Origin: Trichoplax adhaerens
Lineage: Eukaryota; Placozoa; Uniplacotomia; Trichoplacea; Trichoplacidae
Direction of reading: 5' to 3'
DNA length: 64,000 bases
Assembly (NCBI RefSeq): GCF_000150275.1
Contig: NW_002060943.1
Span: 10,785,515-10,849,514 of the forward strand
In this document: positions 1 to 13,700 of the stretch, in pieces
Layout of the letters: every line of letters begins with the position of its first letter
Numbering within the stretch: position 1 is the first letter of the stretch
The notes under the pieces: model-generated
Seen by the model: only the letters and a program-made list of their open reading frames with translations
Told to the model about the DNA's origin: nothing
Database searches by the model: none
Translations under genes and position numbers: made by a program

Positions 1-3000
1 TGATCTATCAGATAGTGAAAAATATCACAACTTTTTCAGGACATGTCCTGATATAACACATCTAACACGACCAATTCTACCGGTTTTAGCGCATTACAAT
101 TGGACAAGTGTGGCTATTTTACATACTGTTAGCGTAACCTTTAATAGGGTAATGCAATAATTGAATAATGAATTATATTAATAACTGGTATCGCTATACT
201 ACTAGATATTATAGATAGAACAAAATCAAATGCGTATCAGCGATAGCATGAGATTATGCAATGTATTATATACTGTAGGAAAAGTTTTAATATTAGCTTA
301 TTTGATGCTTAGGGTGTTGAAATACTGAGACACGATCTTGGAAAAGCTGGAATAAAAGTTTTAGCTGACGAAGAATTTACATATTTATCTAACTTAAAAA
401 GAGAACTAAAGAGTATTCTGGTAAGTAGGATTACATGAAATGTACAGAATTACCTTCCTTAGGTAACGTAAGTAATTGATACAGTCTATTTCTTTTAGTA
501 TTAGAGGGTTATGTCACAAGTTATTACGTCTCAACGAATTGTTACGCGACTTGTTATGAATTAATTAATGTAAAGTAGTCCTGCTGTAATATCTCAATTA
601 AATGATTGAGAAATTTCATGAATTAGCTTATTCTTATACCTATACCCAGTCATTCATGTAAATCGTCTGCACTTATCACCGTAAAAATGTTCACCATTTC
701 GCGTTTAATTACGATAGTTGCAGTCAGTTGATGAGAATTTTGTAGACTAGCTATTATTGTGATTATCGGATCAATAGTATCTATTCATTGGCGGTAAATT
801 CCCCAGAATGTCACGCAGCTTGTTTGCGATTAATTTAGAAAAGGTTTACAATTAGTATGGTCAAATAATAGAAAATTCGTGGATTAGCTTATTACATTAT
901 AATAACTCGTGTACCCGCATTTTATAAAATGTTGATAGTTGCCTATCAAAGATCTTACTAATTATCCGACTACCAGCACAGTAAAATTGATCTCATGTTC
1001 GAGTAAATTTTAAACCTTGATTTTAAATTATATTGAATTAATTAATTATACGCGTACATTAAATCTGAAAGAATTACTGTGTTGTTTGAGATTGTAATAC
1101 GTATATAGAATTTTTTATAGTTAGCATGTTAAAAATATGACAATTTATTACATAGAATTATTCGACAAATTACTGCTACAATTTATAAACCTAATCGTGC
1201 GTACTGTTTGTATATTTGTAGGATAGCAAAGCACATATCATTATTGCGCTTATTCACGAAGCTGATGCAGTGAAAGCTTTCTGCCAAGTAATTTTTTCAA
1301 GTTTAACATTTTATTCCGATATATTGTCTACTCATTTAGACTAGAATTAGTTGCGTTGCAATGTAATTTACTATACACAAATATTCAATAACTTTATCGG
1401 CAGTATTATATAGTATTTGGCTAAGTTATAACTACTTTATTCGAAAGCGTAGTATACGTATTTTTGATAATCACTGGATTCAGTATGGCTAATCTGTTTA
1501 CAACATTAGTGACAGCTAATCTCAATTTAATAGCCGTGCCGCTCTCTAGAAGAGCATCGAGGATTTGTTCTATTGTGATAGTATTTGTTAAAGATATCAA
1601 AAAATGCAACGTAGTAAATGTGCCGTATTTGCAAGAATGTAGCTATACCATGACTAATATATTGAAGGCCGGTTATAGATATTTAGAAGTGCTCTAGAGC
1701 AATTTAGCGAACATCCGTCCCCGATTTTTAGGTGTAGAAGAGTTTGTTGCTAGCTGATTGAGATATTATAGCATTTTATTATTAATAACAGGCCTGGTAC
1801 TTAGTCATTAACGCCTACTGTACGAACTAAATGAGAAACTTATTCAGTGATTAAGACATAAAGATCTGAGCATAGCAAACAAATAAGGAAATTAAATTTT
1901 AAACTGTTTTGACTATAAGAGTAAGATATTAATCCTAATATGGCTTAATCCTCTAAAGTATGTGTATTACTTTTAGAACAAATATTAAAAGAAGATTCAA
2001 AAATTTTTTTATTCTTAGTCATTGAAAGGCTAGCATTTTAGAGGGTGAAATATTTCTATCTATTTTCTAACTACAGTATAGTAATTTTAGCAAATACCAG
2101 CTTATATTTGGAGTAAATTACAGGCTACGGTAATAAATTATAGCAATTGTTTAGTGCCCTTGAAATTACACTTAAATAAGCAAAAGGAACTTACATACTG
2201 AGCTTTAACAACACCTTAAACACTAGGCTTTTCATCTTGGTCTTTACGGAAGGGAATATGTATGGTTTGTAACTAGTTGGATAACGGAAAATTTCTGGAC
2301 AAATAGTATCAATGATGCAAGTATTAACTGTACCTCTGAACAAATTAAAGAAGCTGCGCAGAATTATCTTATAGTAGATTTCGTTGAAATCGAATACAAT
2401 AATATCACTGCAGTATCGGGAATGGTAAGTTGAGCAAAATGTCTGGTAATATTCATATACTGTACTGGCCAAAGCACAAACATTACGCAAAGTATTAAGT
2501 AATTATCATTCAGAATTTTTTTCCAACTTGGCTAAAGTTTAACGTCATGAGAAAGTCTTATGCTAGTATGCCGCTATTTAATAACTGTGCTTTCATTACC
2601 ATATTTAGACTCCTTACCAATTTCAGCAACGCTACATAGACCTCGCTGAAAAAAAACAGATAGAAAAAAATCAATACGTTGGGTTTGCTTATGATGCTAT
2701 TTGGGCCATAGGATTGTGTCTTGATAATGTTATCCGAGAATTGGCTGCCGAAAACAAGAGCTTAGATGATTTTCGGTATAGTGATTCTTTTGTCGGTAGG
2801 ACCATTCTTAAAGAAATGCGCAAAGTAAAATTTCAGGGGATTTCAGTAAGTAACATAAATCCAGCTATTCGGTAGAGGGCCGTGGACTAACTATTGCAAT
2901 TCCTGTGATTACAATGACTATATTCTTGATTACTGACATTTATTGATAGTTAAATTATAATGACAGATACTATTGTTTGGACAGGGATTTAAAATATTGA

Positions 3001-5126
3001 ATAATTCTGATCAAGAGCCACCGGGTGTTAATCTTTTCAGGCAGCTACAAGGTGTGGCATAAACATAGGTATAAAGGCTGTAGTTAGCTGTATTTTTGAT
3101 ATGCTTTTATTAATATTTAGGGAACAGAATTGTGAATGTTGGATTAATAGATAAAAATGACAGAATAGATTTTCAGGCAACAGAGTTAGTACCTATACGT
3201 TGGACAGGTAGCTGCAACATTTACTTATTGTATATTAAAATAAATGTTAGATATTATTAAATGGAGGATAAACGCTAAATTATGAAATCTTATTAGGTGG
3301 ACGGCCACCAGTATCAGGATATATTATTGAAGAAGTTCATGCAGGAATACCGTTGTATCTGTTTATTATCATGGCTTCTTTATCATTTATTGGAATCATA
3401 ATAGCCGTCTTTTTTTTATTTTACAACTATCGATATCGAAATACTCGGTATTAAGATATGAAATAGATTAAGATAATATTTAACAATTTCATGTAGATGA
3501 ATTGTTATCTACATACGTAATTCACGAATTGATTATTAAAGTATCACCTATCATAAAATTTTAGTGGAATATTTATAAATGCAATCTTTCTTAGCCGAAG
3601 AACAAAAGCTTGTTAAATGATGTAAGATGACAGATATCAACGAGTAATAATTTCCCATATTATTAGCAAGATTAGGATATCAAGTCCAAATCTCAATTAT
3701 TTAATCCTGACTGGGTGCATCTTACTATACGCATCGGTTATTATCATGGGTATTGACGATAGTACAAGCTACCTTAATACATATTGCAAGGTAAGCCTGC
3801 AACTATCAATTATGCAACTTTGTCTTTATTACACATTGAAGTTGGCAGAAATTAGTGAGATCTTACTATCGGACTAACTCTTTTCGGAATTTGTACGTAG
3901 CAAAACTCAAAATCCTGTAATATTGGAGATTTGCAATCGAGATTGATTAAAATATTACATCACTTCAGCAGATACCTGATAAATTCCTAAAATTTACTCA
4001 ATTTCAAGTTGTTACGGAACATTACAGCTAGAATTTTTATAATTTCCTTAAATTTATATACCTGGATAGATAATACCATGGCTAAACAGTATTGGATTCT
4101 CCTTAGCAGCAGGGTCACTATTTGCTAAAACGTATAGAGCTTACAAAGTTTTAACGACTAGATTTCGAATAACTTCGGTAAGATACGTATATCTACGGTA
4201 AATATCGAAGCTGTCGCTGTGATAAGTAACTTCTATTACTTATCCATTATAATTATTACTTGTAGCCATTAAAAGATTCTCATCTACTTGCAATTGTCCT
4301 GATATTAATGGCAATTGAAGCTATTCTACTAACCTTTTGGACAGCAATCGATCCATTAAAGGCGGAAAAAATGGCAGCTCCGCCAATCGTAAGTTTATTT
4401 ATTCACTTTTATATCGTATCATTCGTATGTAAACTGTATGTAATAAGTTACGCATAAATATAGTTAACTAGACTACTACTCATTCTTATTTGAATCATAA
4501 TACTTTCTTGTAATAATTCTTATTCTATAAATCAATGCTAGTCTGATCCTAATCGATACAAATATAAAATTGTACATACTTACTGGGTATGTACATGCAA
4601 TTATGGCGTTTATTGGCTTATCGCTACACTCATCCTGAACGGCATAGTGTTACTATTTGGGGCTTTTTTAGCTTACGAATCAAGAAAAATTAAACTCTCA
4701 GAGCTGAATGATTCTAAACAGATTGCTCTCTGTATATATAACATAACAATTTTGTGCATTATTATTATACCGATATCGTTTGTTATACCCAACAGTCATG
4801 GCGAAGTTTACGCCGCTATTGGTTGTCTAATATTGTATTGCACAACCATGTCATTATTTACCTTTTTCTTCCCTAAGGTACGACTAAGTTTTGTTATAAA
4901 TACCTGTACTTATTAAAAAAACTACGATTTATATTTAAGTGTCAAGCAGATGATATGCACTTTCTAATATTGGTATAAATATGACATTATGTTTACCTAG
5001 ATGAAGGGCAATGCTAAACCTTCTAGTATTCGATTTAGAATGAATGAAAATGCTTCAAGTAGGATGGCTAGCGAAAAATACGAAAGCGCTATGGGAAACT
5101 CAGAATTAATGTTATCTTGCAGGTAG
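1..5126 (+). CDS. GABA-B receptor-like class C GPCR, copy 1 (5' end outside window)
   Basis: Plasma-membrane G-protein-coupled receptor with an extracellular Venus-flytrap domain and seven membrane helices. Exons: 1-148 (codons begin at base 2), 313-420, 1222-1287, 2227-2424, 2609-2845, 2985-3051, 3121-3207, 3297-3447, 3667-3790, 4070-4177, 4266-4388, 4542-4877, 5001-5126. The first visible exon reads ...HNFFRTCPDITHLTRP, matching the FPTFFRTHPS segment of GABBR1. Later exons give FAYDAIWAIGLCLD, TM1 in 3297-3447, TM3 with IGFSLAAGSLFAKTY, and TM6-TM7 with LLFGAFLAYESRKIKL. The tail after TM7 is 42 codons (begins MKGNAKPSS) and has no coiled coil, unlike vertebrate GABA-B subunits and unlike copy 2 downstream. 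Eight exon lengths and all shared phases equal those of copy 2, so the pair arose by tandem duplication. The signal peptide and the first two exons lie outside. Ligand unknown; family confident, subtype not. Confidence 0.88.
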
Positions 5127-7399
5127 ACAAATTAAATTTTTTCATTTATATTCTAATAGTGAATATAAAAGAGGGTGCGAGGAAAATAAGGCACGAATCG
5201 TACGATAGTAGAAGCATTTAGGATGTACTTTTTACTAATCGCCTCGAAATAAAATACATCAAACTTGAAAATCGTTTTAATTAATTAATGCTGATCGTTG
5301 TGATATTAAATTTCATAACTTCTCTCTGCACCCCCCCCCCAAAAATATGTGAGAACATTCTGGTTTTATTTTAAAATTAAAACAGTTTATTCGTCACTAG
5401 CTTCGAATGAAATAATGCCACTACCATCCCAATTATCTCAAATATGTGTTAAGTAGGGCTGCTTTTAACTGTCTTATATTCATGTAGGTACAAGGAAGGC
5501 AATGGCAAACGGCAAACTGCTGTATAAGATATCTTCATGTAAACTCGGTAATGACATACAGCAGCAATTCCAGTCCATGGAATGATAAAAGCTTAAATTA
5601 TGCTATTTTACGAAAAATACGTGTACTTTTGAATTGAGTGTGGTTATGCTATGATAGTTTAAGACAATTTTGAATAGAAGGATGTTTTTTTGACCCATTT
5701 TACATGCTTATTTATAGAAATGATTACAAAAATTCATAGGGTGGTTTGATAATCTTAATTTAAGATCGTGTTGAGTCAGAATAGCTGTGCATTTCCAAAA
5801 CTATAAATTCTATTATATGTTCTTGCATTCATCTCTGTTTAAAATATATATCTGAAATTGTGCTTGAATGGATAACAATCAGTTTAGATTGTCATTTATG
5901 TACAGGTTGCTAGCAGCCATGTAGCGTTTGGCAATCAAAATTGAAAGTTTGAAATTAATTTTAGTAAAATTTCTAAATAATTCAATTTTATCATAAGCAA
6001 GGAGATTGATTTAGCTAGATTATTGTAGATATTGTCGAAGATTAAATTTTAACTTTATGGTTATTTCTGTAGTCCTTCTCTTTTAACGAATCTACATGTA
6101 AATAAAGACATTTTCCCCTTTATGCACTACAGTTTACATCTACCGTGGTAATGTTTGTTAAGACATCCTTGCAAATCAAAATAAATCTAAGGATTTTCTT
6201 GTATACTGGTTGTCAATCAGATTTCCTTTTGGAAGTTCGACTCCAAGAATGTACTGCATTTTGTAAATTTTATACTCAAAATCGTAGTTAAGAATCTCAT
6301 ACTGCAGTATAAAAGTACCAGAAATATTCCATCTCGAAAAATTAGTTGATAGGTACCCTTGCAGTATGCATGTAAGAGTATGTCAAACTTCCATTGCTTC
6401 TTATTAGACCATCAAAGTTTGACGATTGAAAATAGATTATATTTACTACAGAATATCTATTTCTTCAAGACCTTTACAAGATTTGTGGCTACAATTCTGC
6501 ACTTCCACCTTGAAATCCGGCTGGTTATAAAAGTAATAAAAATCAATATTTCTATTTAGGATTGTTTGCCAATTTTTGATCATGCTGCATTAAATCTTAA
6601 ATGTTTCAGTGGAGCATATTCTGTAACTCAAGAATTTAATATATTTGATAAGCATATTATACCATAGTTATGGTGTTGATAATCTCTCGTTATAAGAGTA
6701 GTAGAAATACTAGTAAATAGTTAATCAAAGAAAGTGGTTAATATGTGTTCTAGTTGCTTATCATATTGTGGCATTTTACTTATTAAATGATCAAACATTG
6801 CATTTATAGAATAGAGTGCTCTATATCCTCGGTACTTTCCAGAATTATTTCAAGTCGAATTTGACGATTTAACGTTATCTTCTCATTTCAATCAGCTTAC
6901 AGCCAGCATGATTAAACGTATTATAAAAATACTATCTCTAGCTTAATAATTATAATTGATGGAATTTTAATCCTACAACATCAAATCAAAACTTTCACAA
7001 CGGATTTTTCGTTGGGCAGGTGTTTTAAGTCTAATAAATAGTAAATATTATGATATGGTCGCATTAAATATTAACTGTGAGTGAATAAAGCGAGTCAAGA
7101 TGTCGTATACTCCTTTTTAACGGTACTGTAAATAATATTATCTATTGCATCGGAATGTTCTCAACTTATTCAACACGGTTTATAAATTTGGTCGAGTGAT
7201 AATCGCTTACTAGTAACCATAAATCAATCATACTTCAAATATAGTTTTACTTCGTAATGATATCGCTATTTGTGTTGTAATATTTATAATTTGAATTATT
7301 AAAGATTCTTTCAATCTGGTTACTGTTTGATATACATGCAGAGCTATACTGCTAAGATAGAAACTAGTATTTATTAATCACCTCATAAACAATTAATCT
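5127..7399. other. Intergenic stretch between the two receptor genes
   Basis: AT-rich sequence with no coding exon I can support. It should hold the 3' untranslated region of copy 1 and the upstream region of copy 2. A run of ten C followed by five A lies at 5331-5345. Short open frames here, for example 6359-6559, lack homology and splice context. Confidence 0.5.
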
Positions 7400-7756
7400 G
7401 TCCTTTTATAGGTCCTAAATTCTGTAACGCTTTAATCATAAGTTAACTTATTATGCAGCGCTGCCGCAGGTGAGAATTATCATCAAGATTATAGCTCATT
7501 CAGTAGTTAACCATATAAAGTAATTGTAACAAAAATTCTTTTTAACAATGTTGCAGTCTGTTTTCGAGATGTAGTCATAAAACTCAGTACGGTACTTTTA
7601 CTGGTCATAGTACTGTGTATTCGATGCAAATCACAGCTTACTGTCCCCAGTTAAAATTGCTGTTGACGAGAAAAATTCCGTATTGGAAAAAGCGAAAAAT
7701 TTCAATCAACTTGTGCCCGACAACGTTACTACCGATTATTTCTAATTTGGAACAAG
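7400..7756 (+). promoter_or_regulatory. Probable 5' untranslated exons of receptor copy 2, with one intron
   Basis: A strong donor (CCGCAG|GTGAGA, exon end 7469) and a good acceptor (AACAATGTTGCAG, next exon from 7557) bracket an 87-base intron upstream of the start codon at 7757. This suggests a spliced leader region for the second receptor gene. The transcription start itself cannot be read from the sequence. Confidence 0.4.
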
Positions 7757-10700
7757 ATGATACAACAAATATTGTTAAACTTGATGTTATTTCTCATCAT
7801 CGGCTTAATATTTCATCCTGGTAATGGTGAACATTATACGCACGAAAATGAATTCAATATGGAACAACATAATAAAGGAGATTTATACATTGGAGGACTC
7901 TTTCCTGTGCATTCTATTGGTTGGGATGCCAGTGGTGTTATACCTGCCGTTGAAATGGCTCTGGAAGACATAAATAATCGATCGGATATCCTAGCGGGCT
8001 ACAAGCTTAAATTACTATGGAAAGATACTCAGGTAAAGTATTTCCTTCAAGCAGTCTCGAATTTTCAACTCTATTTTAAAACATTTCGTCGAGTAGAAGC
8101 CACTGCATAGAAGAACATTACGACTGAATTACACAAACTGGTTTCTTGTGCCATGTATATTTTCGCTGACAGTGATTGTGGTTTGACATACGGTACTATT
8201 GAGGAAATGTCGAAATTAAAACTTTTTCAGAGTTCTTTTACGGAAACAAAGTTGAAAACTTGATAGCGTTTACTAGCACCGCAGACACCCTTTGTTCTCA
8301 ATTTTTTTCATAATTTACGGTAACTCGTATGAAAAATTTTAAAGTCCATGCAATATGATATCGTTTATGATTCTATTTTTGTCATTCAAATCAAATAAAA
8401 TATTGCAGTCGTCCATATACAATTTGATCTATCTGGATTTTGCCGTGCGACAAGATTTAGCTAGTATACTATAGCGTTGAGACATTGATGGTAATCTACT
8501 GCATAGTGATAGAGATAATCCATTGGAATTTATTTTGTACCAACGGCTTTTGCTCGTTTAAGGAGAGATTATAATTACCAGACTTTCTATTATAATAACG
8601 ACGGCCATTCGTCGAGATTAATTCACTTTCTATTTAAGCAGACGTCATCTATGTTTTTTAGGGCAAGAATCACGTAGGTTTATCGGCATACTACGACATT
8701 CTTCGTAAGCCTCCAACCAAAGTTACAATCTTGGGGCCTGGATTTACGAATATAGCCACAATGACGGCGGAGAATTCCCATTTTTATAATTTAGTGCAGG
8801 TAACATGATAAATAAAGTAAGATAGGTGACCGTGATACAGATTATTATTATTATAGGATCACGTACGGTGCTCTAACCTTGTCTTTAAAGATATTCAGCC
8901 TGTAAAATTATTTTCTCGAATTATTTCGTTGCATATCGGCTGGTATTTCTTAACGTTATGACGATAAAAAATTTCTAGTGGTAGTTTGGATATTTAATGC
9001 TTACGGCTTAAATTTCACCATTTTGCGGCTGTAAAGATTAAAATATCATTGTATAGCTAGCAATCGTTATTACCATAGTTGATTTTATTTTTCCTATAAG
9101 ATTAGAATAGATTCGATTGGATAATGGCCGGATCACTATAGTTTTTATTAATTCTGTAATATTAATTAAAATACATTCACTATTCCACATGCTCTGACTA
9201 CTATCAATTAGTTGTAAAATAACCGGGTGAAAATTTCATAAACCGTTAGTGAAAGTGCTACTTTGCTGAAAATGGATTAGTGTCTCAGCGAATTTTTATT
9301 ACCAACACGGTGATTGATGAAATTTTGCCCGAAGCAATCATATCAGCCCTGATGCCACTGAATGTAGTAATATTTTTAGTTTTCTTATATAAACTGTTTA
9401 TATTACCAAGTTTTCCTAAGACTATGTTGACTACGTCATTCAATTTGATCAGGCAGAAAATTACGAAAGATGAAATATTGGAACTTGCAATTTTATTATC
9501 GCTGATATTTACCTTCATTTTGCGGTTTAAACTGGTAGATAAATATTGTGATGTATTGCAGTCTTCAATTTCGTTCTTAATTAACCAATTTTATTTTACT
9601 GCCTGTATAATACCTGACGATTTGTCTTATAACGCTAATAGAAGACTCTTGCTCTTTCCATCTTGCTTAAATACCAGAAAGAAAATAATCCCTTGTAACT
9701 GTATTCATACCATACGTAAATGTAGATTTTATCCTTCGTTTCTATCTAGGCTTACTTTGTTCATTTTTGATCGGTTCTAATTCCTCCAAATAGTAACTGT
9801 TGAGAGTTCTAATTTCGTCACCCATTTTAAAGATTTAGTTGCCAATAGATCAATACTGTACTGTGTCGCGCTTTTTATTTTCTGATTATAATTAAACACA
9901 CTCCTGCACCTGATTAATTGACTTTATTGCGTATCAAACCTACGTAATATTGTTAATAGTGATCTTTATTCTTCATCTTGTTTTTACCAAATCGTTGAGG
10001 GGAGTACTACGTTAAGAAATAGTATAAAATGTTCTATGTTACAACAACATTTTTGTTCAGTAAATATCTCAAAAATAAATGCTTTACAGTAATATTCGAA
10101 GCAGATTTTATTAATATCATCAAACAGTCGATAACCCTTGAATGAAATGTTTCCCTATCTGTTCACTTAGAACGAAGAAAAGCAAAAATGAGAAATTACT
10201 TCATCATCATTAGTAAATTTAATGCTTTATTTCAAGTTTGCGTGTTTAATTAACATCATAATTGTCATTTTCTTCTCGCAGGTATCCTACTCAGCAGAGG
10301 GTGCTCGTTTATCAGACAGAAATCTCTTTCCTACGTTTTTTCGTACCTGCTATAATCCGAGTTCATTCAGTTCACAATTAGTAACCATATTACTTCATTT
10401 CAACTGGACTGAAGTTGGCCTTCTTTATGCGAATAGTGACGATTTTAGCCATGTAAGTCGGCTTTAAAAGTAATAATAACAAGATCTACATCTTTTTCTC
10501 CTTGTGGTCATTTCAAGACGAATACCGCATAGTTGATAAACAAAATCGATTTGTTAATTATCACTATTCATCATAGTCGGTAAATTCATTAAAGAAGAGC
10601 TTCTCTCAAGCTGGTATCAAAATTGCTATTGCTGAAGACTTTGCTGCCGGTTCATCTATGGAACGAGAAGTTACTCGGATTAAGGTATATCGTAAATAAT

Positions 10701-13700
10701 GCTTAAAGTTTTAAATCATTTGATTGTTTTCTTAACCAGATTAAAGTTTAAGAAATGCATAGAATAGCCATTTGATTCATGTATAAATTAGATTATTCTC
10801 ATCATAAGGAATCAAAAGTAAATATCATTATCGGTTTATTCCATGTTGAAGATTCATGGAAGGTATTTTGCCAGGTAGGAAAGATTTATATCCATTAGAA
10901 TCTCTGTATTAGTAAGTCATTCAGTTAATCCATCATTGCTGCTATCAAAACAACCAATTTTAATTTGCTAAATGGATAAATAGAGGTCGCGTATTTTAAT
11001 TTAAACAGATGACATTAATCTACTTGTAACTTTGTATATGTTACAGTTTTTAATTTCTATGATAAACGATTGAATTAGGCTTTTACGTTACAGATCTGCG
11101 TGATTGCACGAGAGACAGAAATTTTAACTAATAAAGATAGCCATAAACACAGCAACTTCTAATTAAAATAAAATTTAATCCGTCTTTGTTTTAATTATTA
11201 ATTGTATCAGCCAACCAGCATGGTAATTAGCTTTTTAATTGGCAATCTATACTTATAGAAGAGATAAAATTTTAAGTAGGATGTAAGTTTGTCTACCAGC
11301 ACAGGACCTTTAGTTTTAAATAAGTTTTAATTGGAATATAACTTTGCATTTTTGCCTATATCGATCAACGTTTTAAATTCGGATTTACGTTGGTAATCTA
11401 CGTAATGATAGAAGAAATAGTACTTTTATTTAGCAAATGAATTAACGAATATGATACTTTTCATTAAAAAAGATTTAATATAGCGAAATGAAACTTTATA
11501 TTGTTACTGGTCTGATTTTAACCATATCGACCAACACTTTGAATTAGGCTTTTAAGTTAGCCATTTATGGATACGATTACGCTTGGATTATTCCTAGTTG
11601 GCTGTCTAAAGAATTTTGGATAAAGTCTAACAACATCCAAGGTGTAAATTGCACCTATGACCAAATACTACAAGCATCACAATATTCCCTTGCCATTGAT
11701 CATTCAAAGAGCAATGTACTAAATAGATCGACAGTATCGGGCATGGTATATATTTCATAATTTTTTTACCAATCTAGTAGATAAAATGAGATCATCAGAT
11801 TAAGAGTTTAATTATATATCTGATTATTTCATTTCTAGTAGAGATTTATCCTTTCTTGTGTTCATGCTATTTCTTTACATATTCATTCCTTAGAGTAGAT
11901 TTAAATATGAAGTTGGTTTCTGATAAAGCAATCAAAGTTTTGGTTATATAATATTAATTATAATTTTATGGTAATATATGCAGACTCCATTAATGTTTCG
12001 GCGACGATACCAAGAGCGACTTCAAACTAATAATTACACTTGCCGAATAAATCCTTATGCTGGGTTTGGTTACGATGCTGTGTGGGCAGTTGCACTAGCT
12101 TTAGATAATTCCATTCAAGAATTAAAAATGTACAACAAGACTTTAACTGACTTTAGTTATAACGATTCAGAGATGGGTGGCATAATTTTACATCAAATGG
12201 GGCTAATCGAGTTTGAAGGAGTAACAGTAAGAAAGTGCTTTCTAACTAACTAAATATTTTAATGGAAGAATAAGCCAGCTTAGCTTATATTTTTTAACCT
12301 TATTAATGTTAAAGTGCAACTTTATTCATATTATTATGATATTTTGGTACCTCAATTTAGAATTATATTAAGTTTGATAAGTTTGGAAATGTTCAGCCAC
12401 GTAAGACCTATTTAAAGCAGTTACAAGGTATCTTTAATAAGCTTTCAACAATGAATTTTATTAAGCTTAGTCAGGAATGAGTTTGGTATTAAAGAAAATT
12501 ATTACAGTAGGTGACACTATCATAACGATGCTATTTCTAATTAAATATTCTTATTCTTCATACTTGTAGGTGGAGAATTACAAATTGTCGGCATTATTTT
12601 AGCTAATTCTAACCGAATTAGCTATCAGAGTCCCCAAGTATCTCCGTTGATATGGCCAGGTAACATGCCGAAGACTATTAATACGATGCCTAATGTCTTC
12701 ACTCAATTTTTTCATACAGATTTAGTAACTATCTTATATTAACTTACGCTTTTGGTTTGTCTTATATTATCATTTGATGATATTGGGATGAAATAGTATT
12801 TCTACTGTAGTAACTATATTTTTCTCTACTACTATATTCACCTTAAAATTATTGATCTTTTCGTTTACTTTACTCTACGGTACTCTTTGATGTTATATGG
12901 AAGAAATACAGTACTATAACTAATATACCTGGTAATTTTATGATTTTTCTCCGTTAACTGAACAACTACCTTGAGATTATAAGGCTCTTCATTTTATCAT
13001 TTGCTACTATAAGTTAAAATAAGATCAATACGCTTTGAATAGAATAGAGTTTGGTTTCCCTTGTCTTTAGTCACTACTCTTAAATTTTCTAATCTTCATT
13101 TATCTAATTTAGATGACCACACTCCGGTTGCAAAATATCGTTTTGTCCTCATCAATATTGGAATTTCCCCAATACAGTTTTATTTTATGACAGTCTTAGC
13201 GGTAACTGGTATTTTACTCTCCACGACATTAATTATGTGTAATTTCAAATTTAGGCAGGAAAGGTAACTAAAAATTGATGAATACTCGTGCAGCCCAGGC
13301 CGCAGCATAAGATTTGTTTCTTAAAAACGTTTGCAATCTCAGTATATCAGTTACTAATTATAGCAGTTTCTATATAATAACAATTGTAGCTCTCTGGTTA
13401 CCTAGCTTATTAAATTTTTAATGTTATTAGTGTAATAAGGTACAGTTCTACATTAAATTAACTCTATAGCACAATGATGTAATATTAAAAGGTCTTTAAA
13501 CTTTCAACTGAACAATAAATAATGGAATTATTTATGTGATTGAATTAAGCACATATAACGTTACTAAGTTCTTAAGTATTATGTACGCGTATACTAGCAC
13601 AATTTAGTGATCATAATATTAATAAATTTGATAAATAGCTAACGATAAACATTGATATTTGTTCGTCGTAGTTTTTATCCCATCGAGAATAAATAATAAA

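Noticed and set aside
6228-6245. GAAGTTCGACTCC, resembling a tRNA B box
   Set aside because: No matching A box and no cloverleaf can be drawn in the bases before it.
6359-6559. 66-codon open frame between the receptor genes
   Set aside because: No homology, no splice context, random-looking composition for AT-rich DNA.
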